36,523 nucleotides of DNA from an uncultured Clostridia bacterium. GTDB lineage: Bacteria; Bacillota; Clostridia; Christensenellales; Borkfalkiaceae. Positions 27,667-35,299 of this stretch are shown here, piece after piece. The notes beneath the pieces were generated by a model. It worked only from the letters and a program-made list of their open reading frames with translations, had not been told where the DNA came from and ran no database searches. The position numbers were made by a program, and so were the translations under genes. Positions within the stretch are counted from its first letter, which is position 1. Every line of letters begins with the position of its first letter. The stretch lies in assembly GCA_947627065.1 (NCBI GenBank), contig CANQUN010000013.1:1-36523 (forward strand), given 5' to 3'.

Positions 27667-28278
27667 TTATGCCTCCGTCGGCTTCTGTTCGGCGCGAACC
27701 TCGCCCCTCTTTTCGGCGAGCTTCTTTTGCGCCGCTTCCGTCTCGATGATCGTCTTTTGCATAAGCTCGTTGAGCTTTGCAACGTTTTCGGGAGTGGCAA
27801 ACAGCGAAATGCTGTCCTGCATACGGTCGAGCCCGTTGTTCCTCGCCTCTTTGAGGTTGTAAATCTCCACTTCGAGCATGGACTTCAACTGCTTATAGTC
27901 GAAGAGGATATCGAAAACCTTGTTCTTGATTTCTGCTTCGCTGCTCTTAAAACGTTCAAGCTGGTTGAAGATGTGCGACGAGGCATAGTAGTCGTACTCC
28001 TCAATGCTCCATTCACCGTTTGCGTCGATTTCCACATGCAGATAGCGCGTCAAGAAGTAGTACATGAGGAAATACTGCTTTGCGCCGCTACACTCTTTGT
28101 GGAACTGTGGGATGGGGAGCTGCGTCTCCGTGGCGATCTCATCAATACCCTTGTCTGCGGCGATGAGGCATGCAGGCGCTTGATCCTCTACGATCTTCCG
28201 CTTTTCATCGAATGGTATGTAGTCGCTCGCCGCGCGGATTATCGCTTCCGTAATGGTGAATTTCTCTCTGTTTGCCAT
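27667..28278 (-). CDS. Head-tail connector region protein, unknown (203 aa)
   Basis: Mostly helical (EKFTITEAIIRAASDYIPFDE; SSHIFNQLERFKSSEAEIKNKVFDILFDYKQLKSMLEVEIYNLKEARNN) and ends with an acidic, Q/K-rich helix (ETEAAQKKLAEKRGEVRAEQ). The position just after a probable adaptor gene suggests a structural or assembly role. No motif allows a firmer call. The ATG has AAAGGAG upstream. Confidence 0.5.
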   Translation of the reverse strand: MANREKFTITEAIIRAASDYIPFDEKRKIVEDQAPACLIAADKGIDEIATETQLPIPQFHKECSGAKQYFLMYYFLTRYLHVEIDANGEWSIEEYDYYASSHIFNQLERFKSSEAEIKNKVFDILFDYKQLKSMLEVEIYNLKEARNNGLDRMQDSISLFATPENVAKLNELMQKTIIETEAAQKKLAEKRGEVRAEQKPTEA

Positions 28279-28314
28279 AATCTCGGTATCTCCTTTCAGT
28301 TCCTTGATTTGGAT

Positions 28315-29043
28315 TTATATCAATCCCCGCGAGGGGAAGGTTTTTCGGTAGTAAAGGTTTTGCTCGTAGCGGCGCATTTCCTCGGCAAGATGGGTGCGCA
28401 TTGCTTCCAGCCTCTCTGTGTCCGCGTTCTCTTTGTTTGCCCGATTCTGCTCGGAGAAGGACTTGTCCTCCACCTTGCTCACATTCGAGAGATAATCGTT
28501 GTTGAAGCGCGTCTGCCAAACGATCTGGAAGCAGTACCCCAAGATGTTCATCTGCTCGGGAGTGAGCGTCTCCACAAACGAGCCGTCTGTGTAGAAGTCC
28601 ATGTCGAAAGTCATGCCTTTCGGTATGGGATTTTCGGGCGTGGCAGTGAACGTCACTGTGCCCGCCTCTTTGTCGTAGGTAATCCCGCTCGTCGGGAGCA
28701 AGATGACGTTGTCGAAATCGTCCACCTCGCGCACGCGGCAGCAGAAAAGATCATATCCCTTGCCGTTCTCGTCAAGTTCCAACGTGAAAGTCTCGGTGAT
28801 GTCCCGTTTGGTCGTATATGTAATATTTCCGAATATGGGTTCCGTAAGTTTCGGGGCATCCTCTGTTCCGACAAGGTAAATTTGCATATTGGCGGGCAAG
28901 TTGAAATGTGGGATCGCTGCGCGGAGGTAGCCCCACATGCGCCTTGCATAGAGCGGCTTATCTTCCACTGCGAGTGCTTGCAGATTGATGTCGTCCACAT
29001 AGACGTCGCAGTATTCTGTTATGACTTTCAAAATCGGTGTCAT
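28315..29043 (-). CDS. Head-tail adaptor-like protein (242 aa)
   Basis: A helical start (MTPILKVITEYCDVYVDDINLQALA; LYARRMWGYLRAAIPHF) matches the helical bundle of head-tail adaptors (gp15/gp6 type). A large beta insertion follows (NITYTTKRDITETFTLEL; GTVTFTATPENPIPKGMTFDMDFY), then a C-terminal helical segment (NILGYCFQIVWQTRFNNDYLSNVSKVEDKSFSEQNRANKENADTERLEAMR is broken into several helices). Order after the capsid and before the stopper supports an adaptor. Identification is by pattern and position. Confidence 0.5.
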   Translation of the reverse strand: MTPILKVITEYCDVYVDDINLQALAVEDKPLYARRMWGYLRAAIPHFNLPANMQIYLVGTEDAPKLTEPIFGNITYTTKRDITETFTLELDENGKGYDLFCCRVREVDDFDNVILLPTSGITYDKEAGTVTFTATPENPIPKGMTFDMDFYTDGSFVETLTPEQMNILGYCFQIVWQTRFNNDYLSNVSKVEDKSFSEQNRANKENADTERLEAMRTHLAEEMRRYEQNLYYRKTFPSRGLI

Positions 29044-29077
29044 CGTCTTGCCCCTTTTTTCTTGGCGATCCGTTTCT

Positions 29078-29105
29078 GGCGGCAGAGGCTTTCGCCTCCG
29101 CCGCC
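29078..29105. other. Intergenic GC hairpin in the late operon
   Basis: GGCGGCaGAGGC (29078-29089) pairs with GCCTCcGCCGCC (29094-29105) around a TTTC loop. It sits between the holin-like gene and the adaptor gene. No T-tract follows on either strand, so an RNA-processing or stabilising role is more likely than termination. Confidence 0.55.
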
Positions 29106-29116
29106 GACGGTCTCAA

Positions 29117-29512
29117 TCAGCCGACCAACGGACCAGACGTGGTAGTCGTGTTGGTGGTTGTTTCGGATTTCGCATCTTTCCGGTTCAAATTGATGAGATC
29201 AACCGCCTTTTTGATGAAATCAGTCCAGTAATTCCTGTCGAAAGCCACTCCGCCTTCAGCGCATATCTCCTTGATATCGTTCAAGACATCTTTGGTTTTG
29301 AGTGCACCTCCCTTGGGAACGCTGGAATAGGCACCCTCTGCGCCGAATATAAGTCCGAGGACTTGGGGGGCGATGTTGGCGAATACCTCACTGACTTGTG
29401 CGGGATCCACCTGCGCCTTCTTTCCTCGGAAATAGGAAAGGAGAGCCGTGACTGTGTAGGCGACGGTGACAACGCAAAATGCGACGATCACAAGGATTTC
29501 TTTGATGCTCAT
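29117..29512 (-). CDS. Small membrane protein, LLH holin-like (131 aa)
   Basis: It has one N-terminal membrane helix (about 6-27: ILVIVAFCVVTVAYTVTALLSYF) with positive residues after it. A soluble C-terminal domain follows (GLIFGAEGAYSSVPKGGALKTKDVLNDIKEI; FDRNYWTDFIKKAVDLIN) that resembles LLH-type holins and ends T/N-rich. Its place among head-tail genes is unusual for a holin, so the family call is tentative. The ATG at 29512 has GGAGG 14 nt upstream. An in-frame ATG at 29533 directly after the previous TAA is an alternative start. Confidence 0.5.
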   Translation of the reverse strand: MSIKEILVIVAFCVVTVAYTVTALLSYFRGKKAQVDPAQVSEVFANIAPQVLGLIFGAEGAYSSVPKGGALKTKDVLNDIKEICAEGGVAFDRNYWTDFIKKAVDLINLNRKDAKSETTTNTTTTSGPLVG

Positions 29513-29533
29513 AATGATTTTTACAACCTCCAT

Positions 29534-29863
29534 TTAGATGTTTTTGAATGTGCCATCGAAAAACGCCGTGGCGGGCGCCCCTACTTCTTCCGTCTGTTCA
29601 ACGAGTTCGGGTTCCTCGACGGGATCTTCGACCTCGTCGATGTAGGAGCCGAGAAGTTTGAGCTTCGCGTTCTCTTCCTCGGTAAGCCCGTTCCCCTCAA
29701 GTTCCTTTGTGAAGGCGACGAATTTCGCCGTCTTTTCCTCATCGTAACCGCGCTCGATGGCATATTGCGTTGCCCGCGCTTCGATTTCGATGAGGTTGTT
29801 CTCTGCTTGTTCGGACAGCTCCATGTAATCGAGTAAGAGCTTGTCCTCGTTGACTTTCTGCAT
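29534..29863 (-). CDS. Small acidic protein, unknown (109 aa)
   Basis: The sequence is helical and strongly acidic (about 28 Asp/Glu in 109): KLLLDYMELSEQAENNLIEIEARA; EEKTAKFVAFTKELEGN; DEVEDPVEEPELVEQ. A perfect GGAGG lies 8 nt upstream of the ATG. It is located between a capsid-proximal gene and a small membrane protein. No function is evident. The unstructured acidic tail may bind a basic partner. Confidence 0.65.
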   Translation of the reverse strand: MQKVNEDKLLLDYMELSEQAENNLIEIEARATQYAIERGYDEEKTAKFVAFTKELEGNGLTEEENAKLKLLGSYIDEVEDPVEEPELVEQTEEVGAPATAFFDGTFKNI

Positions 29864-29886
29864 TGCAGTTCCCTCCTGTTGAATTT

Positions 29887-30588
29887 TTAATCTTCTTCTC
29901 CGTTGTCGCCGAGTGACCGCGCCATGTCTTTGAGAATGGCGGTGAACATGCCGTTCTTCTCGACCGACTTGGAAGCCTTTTGCAACTTCTCGATGAGCGT
30001 CTGATTAACGCGATTGTCGTGTGCGTTGTAGGCATCGGCATAAAGCGCGGCGATGAGTTCTTTGTGGCGGTAGCACGCCTTACGGAAAATGGAGACGACC
30101 GTATCGGAATTCATATCGAGGAGCTTGTAGTAGATATCTCTCCCGACAAGCTCTCCGTTCGTGTAGTTCACGCCATAGCGGTTGCGTTCCTCGTCCGTCA
30201 AGCCGTCCACGACGATGAGACGGCGGTCTTTGAGGCGGTTGATGACGGGCGTTCCCATATTCTCGAAGAATACGGTCTTGGAGATCGTCCGCGTGCCGCC
30301 GCGCCCCATGATGTCCCCAAGCTTGTCGCCCAAGTGCACCACCGAGCCTTCGGCGACTGCCCCCATGTAAAGAAGCGTCACCGTTTCCTCTTTCTGCGCC
30401 GCCACCTGCACCGTGGGAGACGGGTGCGCGGCGATATACGCCTCAACCGCCTCCTGCGCCGCTTGCCTGCTCGCCTCTTTGAGCATGGCAGCGACTTCCG
30501 CCTCGGTAAATGTCTTTTCCATGGGCCTCTTTCCGCGTTTGGGTGTCGTCACTTCTCCGACAACTTCGTTCTTGATTTCTTCCGACAT
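29887..30588 (-). CDS. Post-capsid structural-region protein, unknown (233 aa)
   Basis: The N-terminus is disordered and charged (about 1-50: EEIKNEVVGEVTTPKRGKRPMEKTF then helix AEVAAMLKEASRQAAQEAVEAY). Residues about 65-165 form a compact alpha/beta domain (VTLLYMGAVAEGSVVHLGDKLGDIMGRGG; RLIVVDGLTDEERNRYGV), and the C-terminus is helical. The central G-x-x-x-x-G pattern is not a P-loop. It directly follows the capsid gene. Unknown role; a minor head or connector component is possible. Confidence 0.55.
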   Translation of the reverse strand: MSEEIKNEVVGEVTTPKRGKRPMEKTFTEAEVAAMLKEASRQAAQEAVEAYIAAHPSPTVQVAAQKEETVTLLYMGAVAEGSVVHLGDKLGDIMGRGGTRTISKTVFFENMGTPVINRLKDRRLIVVDGLTDEERNRYGVNYTNGELVGRDIYYKLLDMNSDTVVSIFRKACYRHKELIAALYADAYNAHDNRVNQTLIEKLQKASKSVEKNGMFTAILKDMARSLGDNGEED

Positions 30589-30643
30589 ATCTTTTTACTC
30601 CTCTCGGTTTTTATTTTTTGTCATGGAAATTTTACGGGAATTC

Positions 30644-30675
30644 GTTGCGGAACGGCTGTTACGCTGCTCCGCAAC
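30644..30675. other. Hairpin after the major capsid gene
   Basis: GTTGCGGA (30644-30651) pairs with TCCGCAAC (30668-30675), eight perfect pairs around a 16-nt loop. It lies 19 nt beyond the major capsid stop on the minus strand. No strong T-run follows, so partial termination or protection of the capsid mRNA 3' end are the likely roles. Confidence 0.55.
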
Positions 30676-30694
30676 TTATCCTGCCGCTGTGATT

Positions 30695-31948
30695 TTAATT
30701 GACCTTCATCTTGACGATCTTCTGCGAGAACGCGGGTTGAACGTCCACGACAAGCGTTTCGGAGATGTCGATCGTCATATCGGCGGTCTCTCTCGGGTCG
30801 AAGTTGATCGTAATCGGAGAACCCTCGGCGATGACGCCCGCCATCGGCGCGCGACCGACCTTCGCCATGATGTAGATGTTCTCGCTCGTCGCGTCGTCGA
30901 GAGAGACGAACTTCGGTTCGTAGTTCTGCGTGCCGGGGACGACCGCAAGCCCCGCTTCGATGAGGTCCACGCCCGCAACGTTCCCGAGGAAGCCGTTGCG
31001 CACCCACTCGTCACCGATCATGCCCTGAATCCCTGCCGCAACTGCGGGTTCGCCGACGGTGGGAAGGATATTGCTCAACCCTGCGAGCGTACCCATTGCC
31101 ATGAGTTGGTTGCGGCTCACGCCGTTGATTGCCGCCGCCATCATGATGGCTTGGTTCCAATTCGCGGGCGTGTAGCTGTCGAAGGAGAGCGTCGTGGGGA
31201 TATACCGCGCGTCGCCGACCGCCTTCTTGAACTTGGAAATGATCATCGCATACAGCTTGCTGTACGCGCCGCGCATGAACGCCGCGTAGTAGCGTCCAGC
31301 TTCGCCGCCCACGATGTCCTGATACCACTTGATCTTGGTTTTTGCGGTATAGGATTGCGGGGTGAGAGCGATCTGCGCCTTGTAAAGGTATTGATAGGGC
31401 TTGCTCGAAACGCTCCCCCAACTGTCGTCGTCAAAGAGGAAGAAGTCGTTGCTCTCAATGTCGATGAGTTCGGTCACGCCGAGTCTGCCGTTGGAACGCC
31501 AATCGATGAGCCGTTCTGTCGCGGAGGGAATGACGGCGGGATAGAGCGGTTCAATGACGTCCTGCGAGATGTAGGCAAGCGCCGCCCAAAAAATCTCGTT
31601 TTTGTACAGCTTGCGGTCGGCAGCAACTTCCTGCATCGTCTTGTAGGGTTCTCTGCCGATTGCCTTGTTGGCGAGCGCCGCACAGTACAGGACGGTATCT
31701 TCCCATACCTTCTTCTGGTCGATGTCGCCCTTCGAGTTGTACTTCACGATGTTGCGAGGATCCGCGTTTGCGATTGCGCCGAAGTACTCGAGCGTCGCAA
31801 GTCTGCCCGCCGCAACGATCTTATCGCGGTCGAGCGTGCGCACGGTCTGACCGTCCGCCGCGCAGACCTTGATGTGGTTGTTTCCGTTATCCGCCGACTT
31901 GAAGGAAAAGATGTCGGGGGAGATGCTGTTCAGTTTGAGTGCATTCAT
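30695..31948 (-). CDS. Major capsid protein (417 aa)
   Basis: Its position after portal, protease/scaffold and a decoration-like gene fits the major capsid protein, and the length of 417 residues suits an HK97-fold protein. The N-arm is charged (NALKLNSISPDIFSFKSADNG); a long alpha-rich central part (EDTVLYCAALANKAIG; YKTMQEVAADRKLYKNEIFWAALAYISQDV) and a beta-rich C-terminus (GSPITINFDPRETADMTIDISETLVVDVQPAF) match P- and A-domain organisation. A strong GGAGG sits upstream of the ATG and a hairpin follows the stop, both fitting high expression. Confidence 0.7.
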   Translation of the reverse strand: MNALKLNSISPDIFSFKSADNGNNHIKVCAADGQTVRTLDRDKIVAAGRLATLEYFGAIANADPRNIVKYNSKGDIDQKKVWEDTVLYCAALANKAIGREPYKTMQEVAADRKLYKNEIFWAALAYISQDVIEPLYPAVIPSATERLIDWRSNGRLGVTELIDIESNDFFLFDDDSWGSVSSKPYQYLYKAQIALTPQSYTAKTKIKWYQDIVGGEAGRYYAAFMRGAYSKLYAMIISKFKKAVGDARYIPTTLSFDSYTPANWNQAIMMAAAINGVSRNQLMAMGTLAGLSNILPTVGEPAVAAGIQGMIGDEWVRNGFLGNVAGVDLIEAGLAVVPGTQNYEPKFVSLDDATSENIYIMAKVGRAPMAGVIAEGSPITINFDPRETADMTIDISETLVVDVQPAFSQKIVKMKVN

Positions 31949-31963
31949 TTTCTTTGTCCTCCT

Positions 31964-32662
31964 TTATGCTCCTGCGCCTGCCGAGATCGGTGCTCTCAAG
32001 CAGAGAAGCGTGTACTTCGCGCCCGCGTCGAACGCACCTTCGGTGAAGCGACCGTCGAGCTTCGCCACACGGAAGAAAATGCTCCCGTCCGTGGGAAGTT
32101 TGCCGCCCTTGCCGACGTTCGGTTGCGCCTTCAAAAGTCCGTTCTCGATGACGACAAGCAGATTGTCGGAATCGGGAAGTGTCGAGAAGTTCCCCGCGCC
32201 GAAGTTGTACTGTTCGCCGACGATGAGTTCGGTGAAATCGCCGCGCTCGCCTGCGGGGATGGGAAGCCCGAGCGTCTTGCCGGGGATGTTGATCGCCATG
32301 TTGCCGAGCTTCGCTTGTGCGACGTTGTAGGTGTTGCAGGCGTAGATGCCCGTGTGGTCGCCCGAGTAGTACGGGAGCTTGCCGCTCGCCGCCGCGACCA
32401 TGTACCAGCTGTTGCCGTTCACGAGACCCGTCGCTTCTTTCCACGTGCCCGCGTCACCCTTTCCGTACACGGTATCGTAGCCCTCGTTGGGAAGCGGGCT
32501 ATCGGGAATGCAGAGGAAGCCTGCGGGGCACTCGTCGGGCTTGAAATTATCCGCATTGCCCTTGACGGACTGCTTGCTGAACTTGCCCGTGATGTTCTGC
32601 GTGGCGTTTTCCTTGCTGTTGGAAACGTACACTTCAAAAGCCGTATTTGTGATGGAAGGCAT
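31964..32662 (-). CDS. Head decoration-like protein (232 aa)
   Basis: A Gly/Asn-rich beta protein (TNTAFEVYVSNSKENATQNI; GKTLGLPIPAGERGDFTELIVGEQYNFGAGNF; TDGSIFFRVAKLDGRFTEGAF) with no membrane helix. Its position between scaffold and major capsid genes matches capsid-stabilising or decoration proteins of other siphophages. The short C-terminus ends A-G-A-G-A. No family signature is certain. Confidence 0.45.
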   Translation of the reverse strand: MPSITNTAFEVYVSNSKENATQNITGKFSKQSVKGNADNFKPDECPAGFLCIPDSPLPNEGYDTVYGKGDAGTWKEATGLVNGNSWYMVAAASGKLPYYSGDHTGIYACNTYNVAQAKLGNMAINIPGKTLGLPIPAGERGDFTELIVGEQYNFGAGNFSTLPDSDNLLVVIENGLLKAQPNVGKGGKLPTDGSIFFRVAKLDGRFTEGAFDAGAKYTLLCLRAPISAGAGA

Positions 32663-32679
32663 TTCTTTGTTTCTCCTTT

Positions 32680-33369
32680 TTAGTTTTTCTTCGCGGCATA
32701 TTCATTGAGGATGTTTTCAATACCGCTCTTCGGAGCATTTACTCCGTTATTCTCGTCGCCCTTGTCCCACACATAGCGTGTCTTTTGGGCGTTGGTCCGC
32801 GCCTTGTATGCGTCGCAGATCTTCTCCGCGCACCTCGCTCCGACTTTCTCTTCGGCTTCCTTGTCGCCGCAGAAGTTGCCGTCTCCGTCCACTTTCTCTG
32901 CATAGGCGTTAAGGCTTTCGTCGGTGAGCATGTTGTCGCACAGGTGCTCGTCTATCTCGCAACCGCTATTTTTCTGCATGTACTGCAACTTGGCCTTGAT
33001 TGCGTTCTTGACGAGCTCGATCCTGCGCTTATGCTCTGCTTCCGCCATCGTATTGATCTTCGCCGTGAGGTCGGCGTTCTCTGCGGTCACCTTGTCGAGA
33101 GCCGTCTTGGTCGCGTCGAGACGCGCCTGAACCGTTCCGACAAGCTGCTCGACGGGGACGCTCACCGCATTATCGCCTTCGCCGAAAATGGAATTGACGG
33201 CGACCTCAACAATCTTTTCGGGCACAACCGTCGTTTCATTGTCTTGGAAGGTGTAGGCGTACGGGCGCCCCTTTTCGTCCAGCAAGGCGACCGTCTGACC
33301 GTTTACGGCGAGAACCGTGTACGCGGGAAACAGCGAACTCATATCGGCGAGTTTTCTGACTTTTGCCAT
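32680..33369 (-). CDS. Internal-start scaffold protein, nested in the protease gene (229 aa)
   Basis: Within the protease gene, AAAAAAGGAGAAG precedes an in-frame ATG at 33367-33369 that begins MAKVRKLADMSSLFP, exactly where the linker meets the scaffold-like half. The spacing of about 11 nt is slightly long but common in this operon. The product would be the scaffold alone, as with nested protease/scaffold pairs (lambda C/Nu3). It would let scaffold be made in excess of protease. Inference from the start signal and domain boundary. Confidence 0.6.
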   Translation of the reverse strand: MAKVRKLADMSSLFPAYTVLAVNGQTVALLDEKGRPYAYTFQDNETTVVPEKIVEVAVNSIFGEGDNAVSVPVEQLVGTVQARLDATKTALDKVTAENADLTAKINTMAEAEHKRRIELVKNAIKAKLQYMQKNSGCEIDEHLCDNMLTDESLNAYAEKVDGDGNFCGDKEAEEKVGARCAEKICDAYKARTNAQKTRYVWDKGDENNGVNAPKSGIENILNEYAAKKN

Positions 33370-34077
33370 AGTTCTTGCTTCTCCTTTTTTGGAATTTTGT
33401 TTTTGAGTTTGCGGCTCTTGTTTGGGTAAACCCGACCGTTGCTCGTCAAAGGATGCCACCCTCATCGTAAATTCCTGAATGTCCCCTTTGAATTGCAAAG
33501 TTTTTATATTTGCTCCCACAACTGCGGGATTTACTTTCTCGTTGAGAATGGTCGTGCCGAGGATCTGATACTTGGTAAAGACAGCGACATCGCCCTCATG
33601 GTGCATTTCGTCGATAAGAGTTTCGATACTGACGCTCAAACTTCCACGCTCTTTGATCTTTGCGACGAGTTGGCGGTTGTACCATGTAAAAATCGTGCCG
33701 ACGCCGACAATCCACTCCTTACCGTCTATGGTTTCGAGGCGAATGTCCTCATCCTTAGCGAAGTAGCCTACAATGCGCTCGGCATCTGGCGCGGTGAAAT
33801 CTGCGATTTCCTCGCCCGTCCGCGTGTCCTTCTTCATCGTGAAGTTGTGCCCATCGGCGATCTTGTCGCCCACATAGGCGCAGAGGAGCGGCGTACGGGC
33901 AAAGAGTTTACGGTGTTCGGCGAGGTTGACGAATTTCCAATTATTTCGGTTTACGTCTGAATTGAGGAGGCGCACTTCGACCCGTTGGAGCCACCCGTTT
34001 TTTTCGGCAAGCAAGCGGAGTTGCCCCTCTGCGGAAACGATTTTTCCGCCCGATTGCACGGTCTTAAACTTGCTCAT
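32680..34077 (-). CDS. Prohead protease fused to scaffold (465 aa)
   Basis: The N-terminal portion (about 1-200) resembles capsid maturation proteases: beta-rich RVEVRLLNSDVNRNNWKFV, H77 in ADGHNF, and a serine-rich GSLSVSIETL at about 145-154 (Ser148 or Ser150 possible nucleophile). A Q/K-rich linker (about 215-235) leads to a scaffold-like C-terminus (about 237-465) with a long helix (LDATKTALDKVTAENADLTAKINTMAEAEHKRR, broken here by description only) and charged helical end. An internal ATG at 33369 could give scaffold alone. The gene overlaps the upstream stop by 4 nt. Scaffold removal by the protease during capsid maturation is expected. Confidence 0.7.
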   Translation of the reverse strand: MSKFKTVQSGGKIVSAEGQLRLLAEKNGWLQRVEVRLLNSDVNRNNWKFVNLAEHRKLFARTPLLCAYVGDKIADGHNFTMKKDTRTGEEIADFTAPDAERIVGYFAKDEDIRLETIDGKEWIVGVGTIFTWYNRQLVAKIKERGSLSVSIETLIDEMHHEGDVAVFTKYQILGTTILNEKVNPAVVGANIKTLQFKGDIQEFTMRVASFDEQRSGLPKQEPQTQKQNSKKGEARTMAKVRKLADMSSLFPAYTVLAVNGQTVALLDEKGRPYAYTFQDNETTVVPEKIVEVAVNSIFGEGDNAVSVPVEQLVGTVQARLDATKTALDKVTAENADLTAKINTMAEAEHKRRIELVKNAIKAKLQYMQKNSGCEIDEHLCDNMLTDESLNAYAEKVDGDGNFCGDKEAEEKVGARCAEKICDAYKARTNAQKTRYVWDKGDENNGVNAPKSGIENILNEYAAKKN

Positions 34078-34625
34078 TTGCCCTCTCCTTCAAGCTGTTT
34101 TTGGCACCACCCGTCGAAGCTCGTGGGGCTGCCCGCGCCGCCCTGTTCATTGAGTTGGTCGTAAATCGCCCACATCTCGAGGAACTTCGTGCGATCGCGG
34201 CCGTTGGTAGACATGAGTTCTTCGGCGTAGAGTGCCATGGGGCGGAATTGTGCGTTGTCGGTTGCACCGTGGAAGGCTTCGAGGGCTTCCTGCACGTTAT
34301 CCAAAACGCGGGTGATGAACTCGAAAACGCCGTCCATGTCTTTGAGTTCTTCGCGCCACGACAACTCCTCGGTGGCGGGGTACTCCTGCATGAGGTGATT
34401 TTCGTGGAGCATATCGCCGAAGTCGTCGAGCAGTTGCAGGAACTTGTGCGCCTGACGGTGGACGATTTCGGAGCAGAATTTGAGGCTCTGCTCGATGTAG
34501 ACGTACTCCTTCGCCGCGTCGAGAAAGCGGTTGCCGTCGAGGTATGCCTTGCTTACGTCTCTCGCGGCGTCACGCAGACCTTTGAAAGGCTCGACGTCGA
34601 AATTGTATTTTTCTTTGAGTTTCAT
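34074..34625 (-). CDS. Helical, ferritin/Dps-like protein (183 aa)
   Basis: Almost wholly helical: RDAARDVSKAYLDGNRFLDAAKEY; FCSEIVHRQAHKFLQLLDDFGDMLHENHL; KDMDGVFEFITRVLDNVQEALEAFHG; PMALYAEELMSTNGRDRTKFLEMWAIYDQLN. The spacing of His, Glu and Asp in four long helices (for example H-R-Q-A-H, D-D-F-G-D, H-E-N-H) recalls ferritin-like/Dps bundles, but metal-ligand positions cannot be assigned with confidence. It starts just after a terminator-like hairpin (34650-34696), with AAGGAG upstream. A role in head assembly or host stress is unknown. Confidence 0.5.
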   Translation of the reverse strand: MKLKEKYNFDVEPFKGLRDAARDVSKAYLDGNRFLDAAKEYVYIEQSLKFCSEIVHRQAHKFLQLLDDFGDMLHENHLMQEYPATEELSWREELKDMDGVFEFITRVLDNVQEALEAFHGATDNAQFRPMALYAEELMSTNGRDRTKFLEMWAIYDQLNEQGGAGSPTSFDGWCQKQLEGEGK

Positions 34626-34649
34626 AGGGTTTTACTCCTTGTTTGGGAT

Positions 34650-34696
34650 AAAAAATAGGGCTACCGACAAAGCACTTTCGCTTTGTTCAGTAGCCC
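34650..34696 (-). terminator. Terminator-like hairpin within the head operon
   Basis: On the minus strand GGGCTAC...GTAGCCC (34696-34690 with 34664-34658) encloses ACAAAG/CTTTGT and is followed by TATTTTTTAT. This is a good rho-independent terminator form, placed between the tiny genes after the portal and the ferritin-like gene. A second hairpin (CCTTTAC/GTAAAGG, 34711-34730) lies just upstream. No new promoter is visible before 34625, so it may be a partial terminator that sets expression ratio. Confidence 0.65.
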
Positions 34697-34741
34697 CCAT
34701 TGGCTCTTTGCCTTTACCCCATTGTAAAGGTGTCTATGTAT

Positions 34742-34906
34742 TTAATTGTCTGCTTCCCCGACGACTTCTTTCGTTACCTTGATGATTTTGATACCCTTTG
34801 GAGACAGGCGAATTTCGGCATCGGAATCCTCTGGTATCGCAGGTCGGAGAAGTTCTTGTATCTTCTTGCAGGTTGCCTCGTCAAGTTTTCGCGTCGTTTT
34901 TTTCAT
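34742..34906 (-). CDS. Very small late protein, unknown (54 aa)
   Basis: The ATG at 34904-34906 has a GGAG site 7 nt upstream, inside the end of the previous gene (26-nt overlap). The product begins MKKTTRKLDEATCKKIQELL and ends KVTKEVVGEADN. It may be a basic helix followed by a beta hairpin. Unknown function, but clear start signal and tight overlap support translation. Confidence 0.6.
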   Translation of the reverse strand: MKKTTRKLDEATCKKIQELLRPAIPEDSDAEIRLSPKGIKIIKVTKEVVGEADN

Positions 34907-35048
34907 TCGGCAACTCCATTAGCAGGGTGCGCTCGTTCTCATAGAAAACGATGTCGCCGTTTTCGTCGATGTCAACCTCAATCGTGTTGCCCTTCGCCCT
35001 TGCTTCCAAAATTACTTTTTTGAGTTTGTCAATATCAATCACTTTCAT
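34881..35048 (-). CDS. Very small late protein, unknown (55 aa)
   Basis: The ATG at 35046-35048 overlaps the previous gene's stop by 4 nt (ATGA). The product MKVIDIDKLKKVILEARAKG, then NTIEVDIDENGDIVFYENERT, suggests a helix and beta hairpin. The downstream gene starts within it. It lies in a run of tiny genes immediately after the portal gene. No function known. Confidence 0.6.
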   Translation of the reverse strand: MKVIDIDKLKKVILEARAKGNTIEVDIDENGDIVFYENERTLLMELPNEKNDAKT

Positions 35049-35299
35049 TCGCCTGCGCCTTCCTTGATTTCGTGCTTTTTGAGAAATTCTTTCAAGGTGA
35101 TTTCGTCCACTTTGACCTTCTCGACTTCCGCGCCGATAACGTCAATGTCGTATGGAGTGAAAAGCAAGTATGCCTTGTCGCCAATTTCCCGCCAAACCAT
35201 TGCATTGAACAATTCCACCATTTTGTGTTCAACGGTCGGCTCACCCTTCTCGTTGCGCGGAAGCTGAAAGTGTATGATAGGCTTATCAAGTTTCGCCAT
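35045..35299 (-). CDS. Small late protein, unknown (84 aa)
   Basis: ATG at 35297-35299 has GGAGG about 6 nt upstream and overlaps the portal stop by 14 nt. The protein (MAKLDKPIIHFQLPRNEKGEP; EHKMVELFNAMVWREIGDKAYLLF) is alpha/beta with an acidic helix near the end (GAEVEKVKVDEITLKEFLKKHEI). Probably a small structural or assembly partner of the portal; role unknown. Confidence 0.68.
   Translation of the reverse strand: MAKLDKPIIHFQLPRNEKGEPTVEHKMVELFNAMVWREIGDKAYLLFTPYDIDVIGAEVEKVKVDEITLKEFLKKHEIKEGAGE

Noticed and set aside
27430-32683. Long open frames on the plus strand (for example 27430-29145 and 30413-32683)
   Set aside because: They are antisense to well supported structural genes, have no ribosome binding sites or neighbours, and result from low stop density opposite GC-rich codons.
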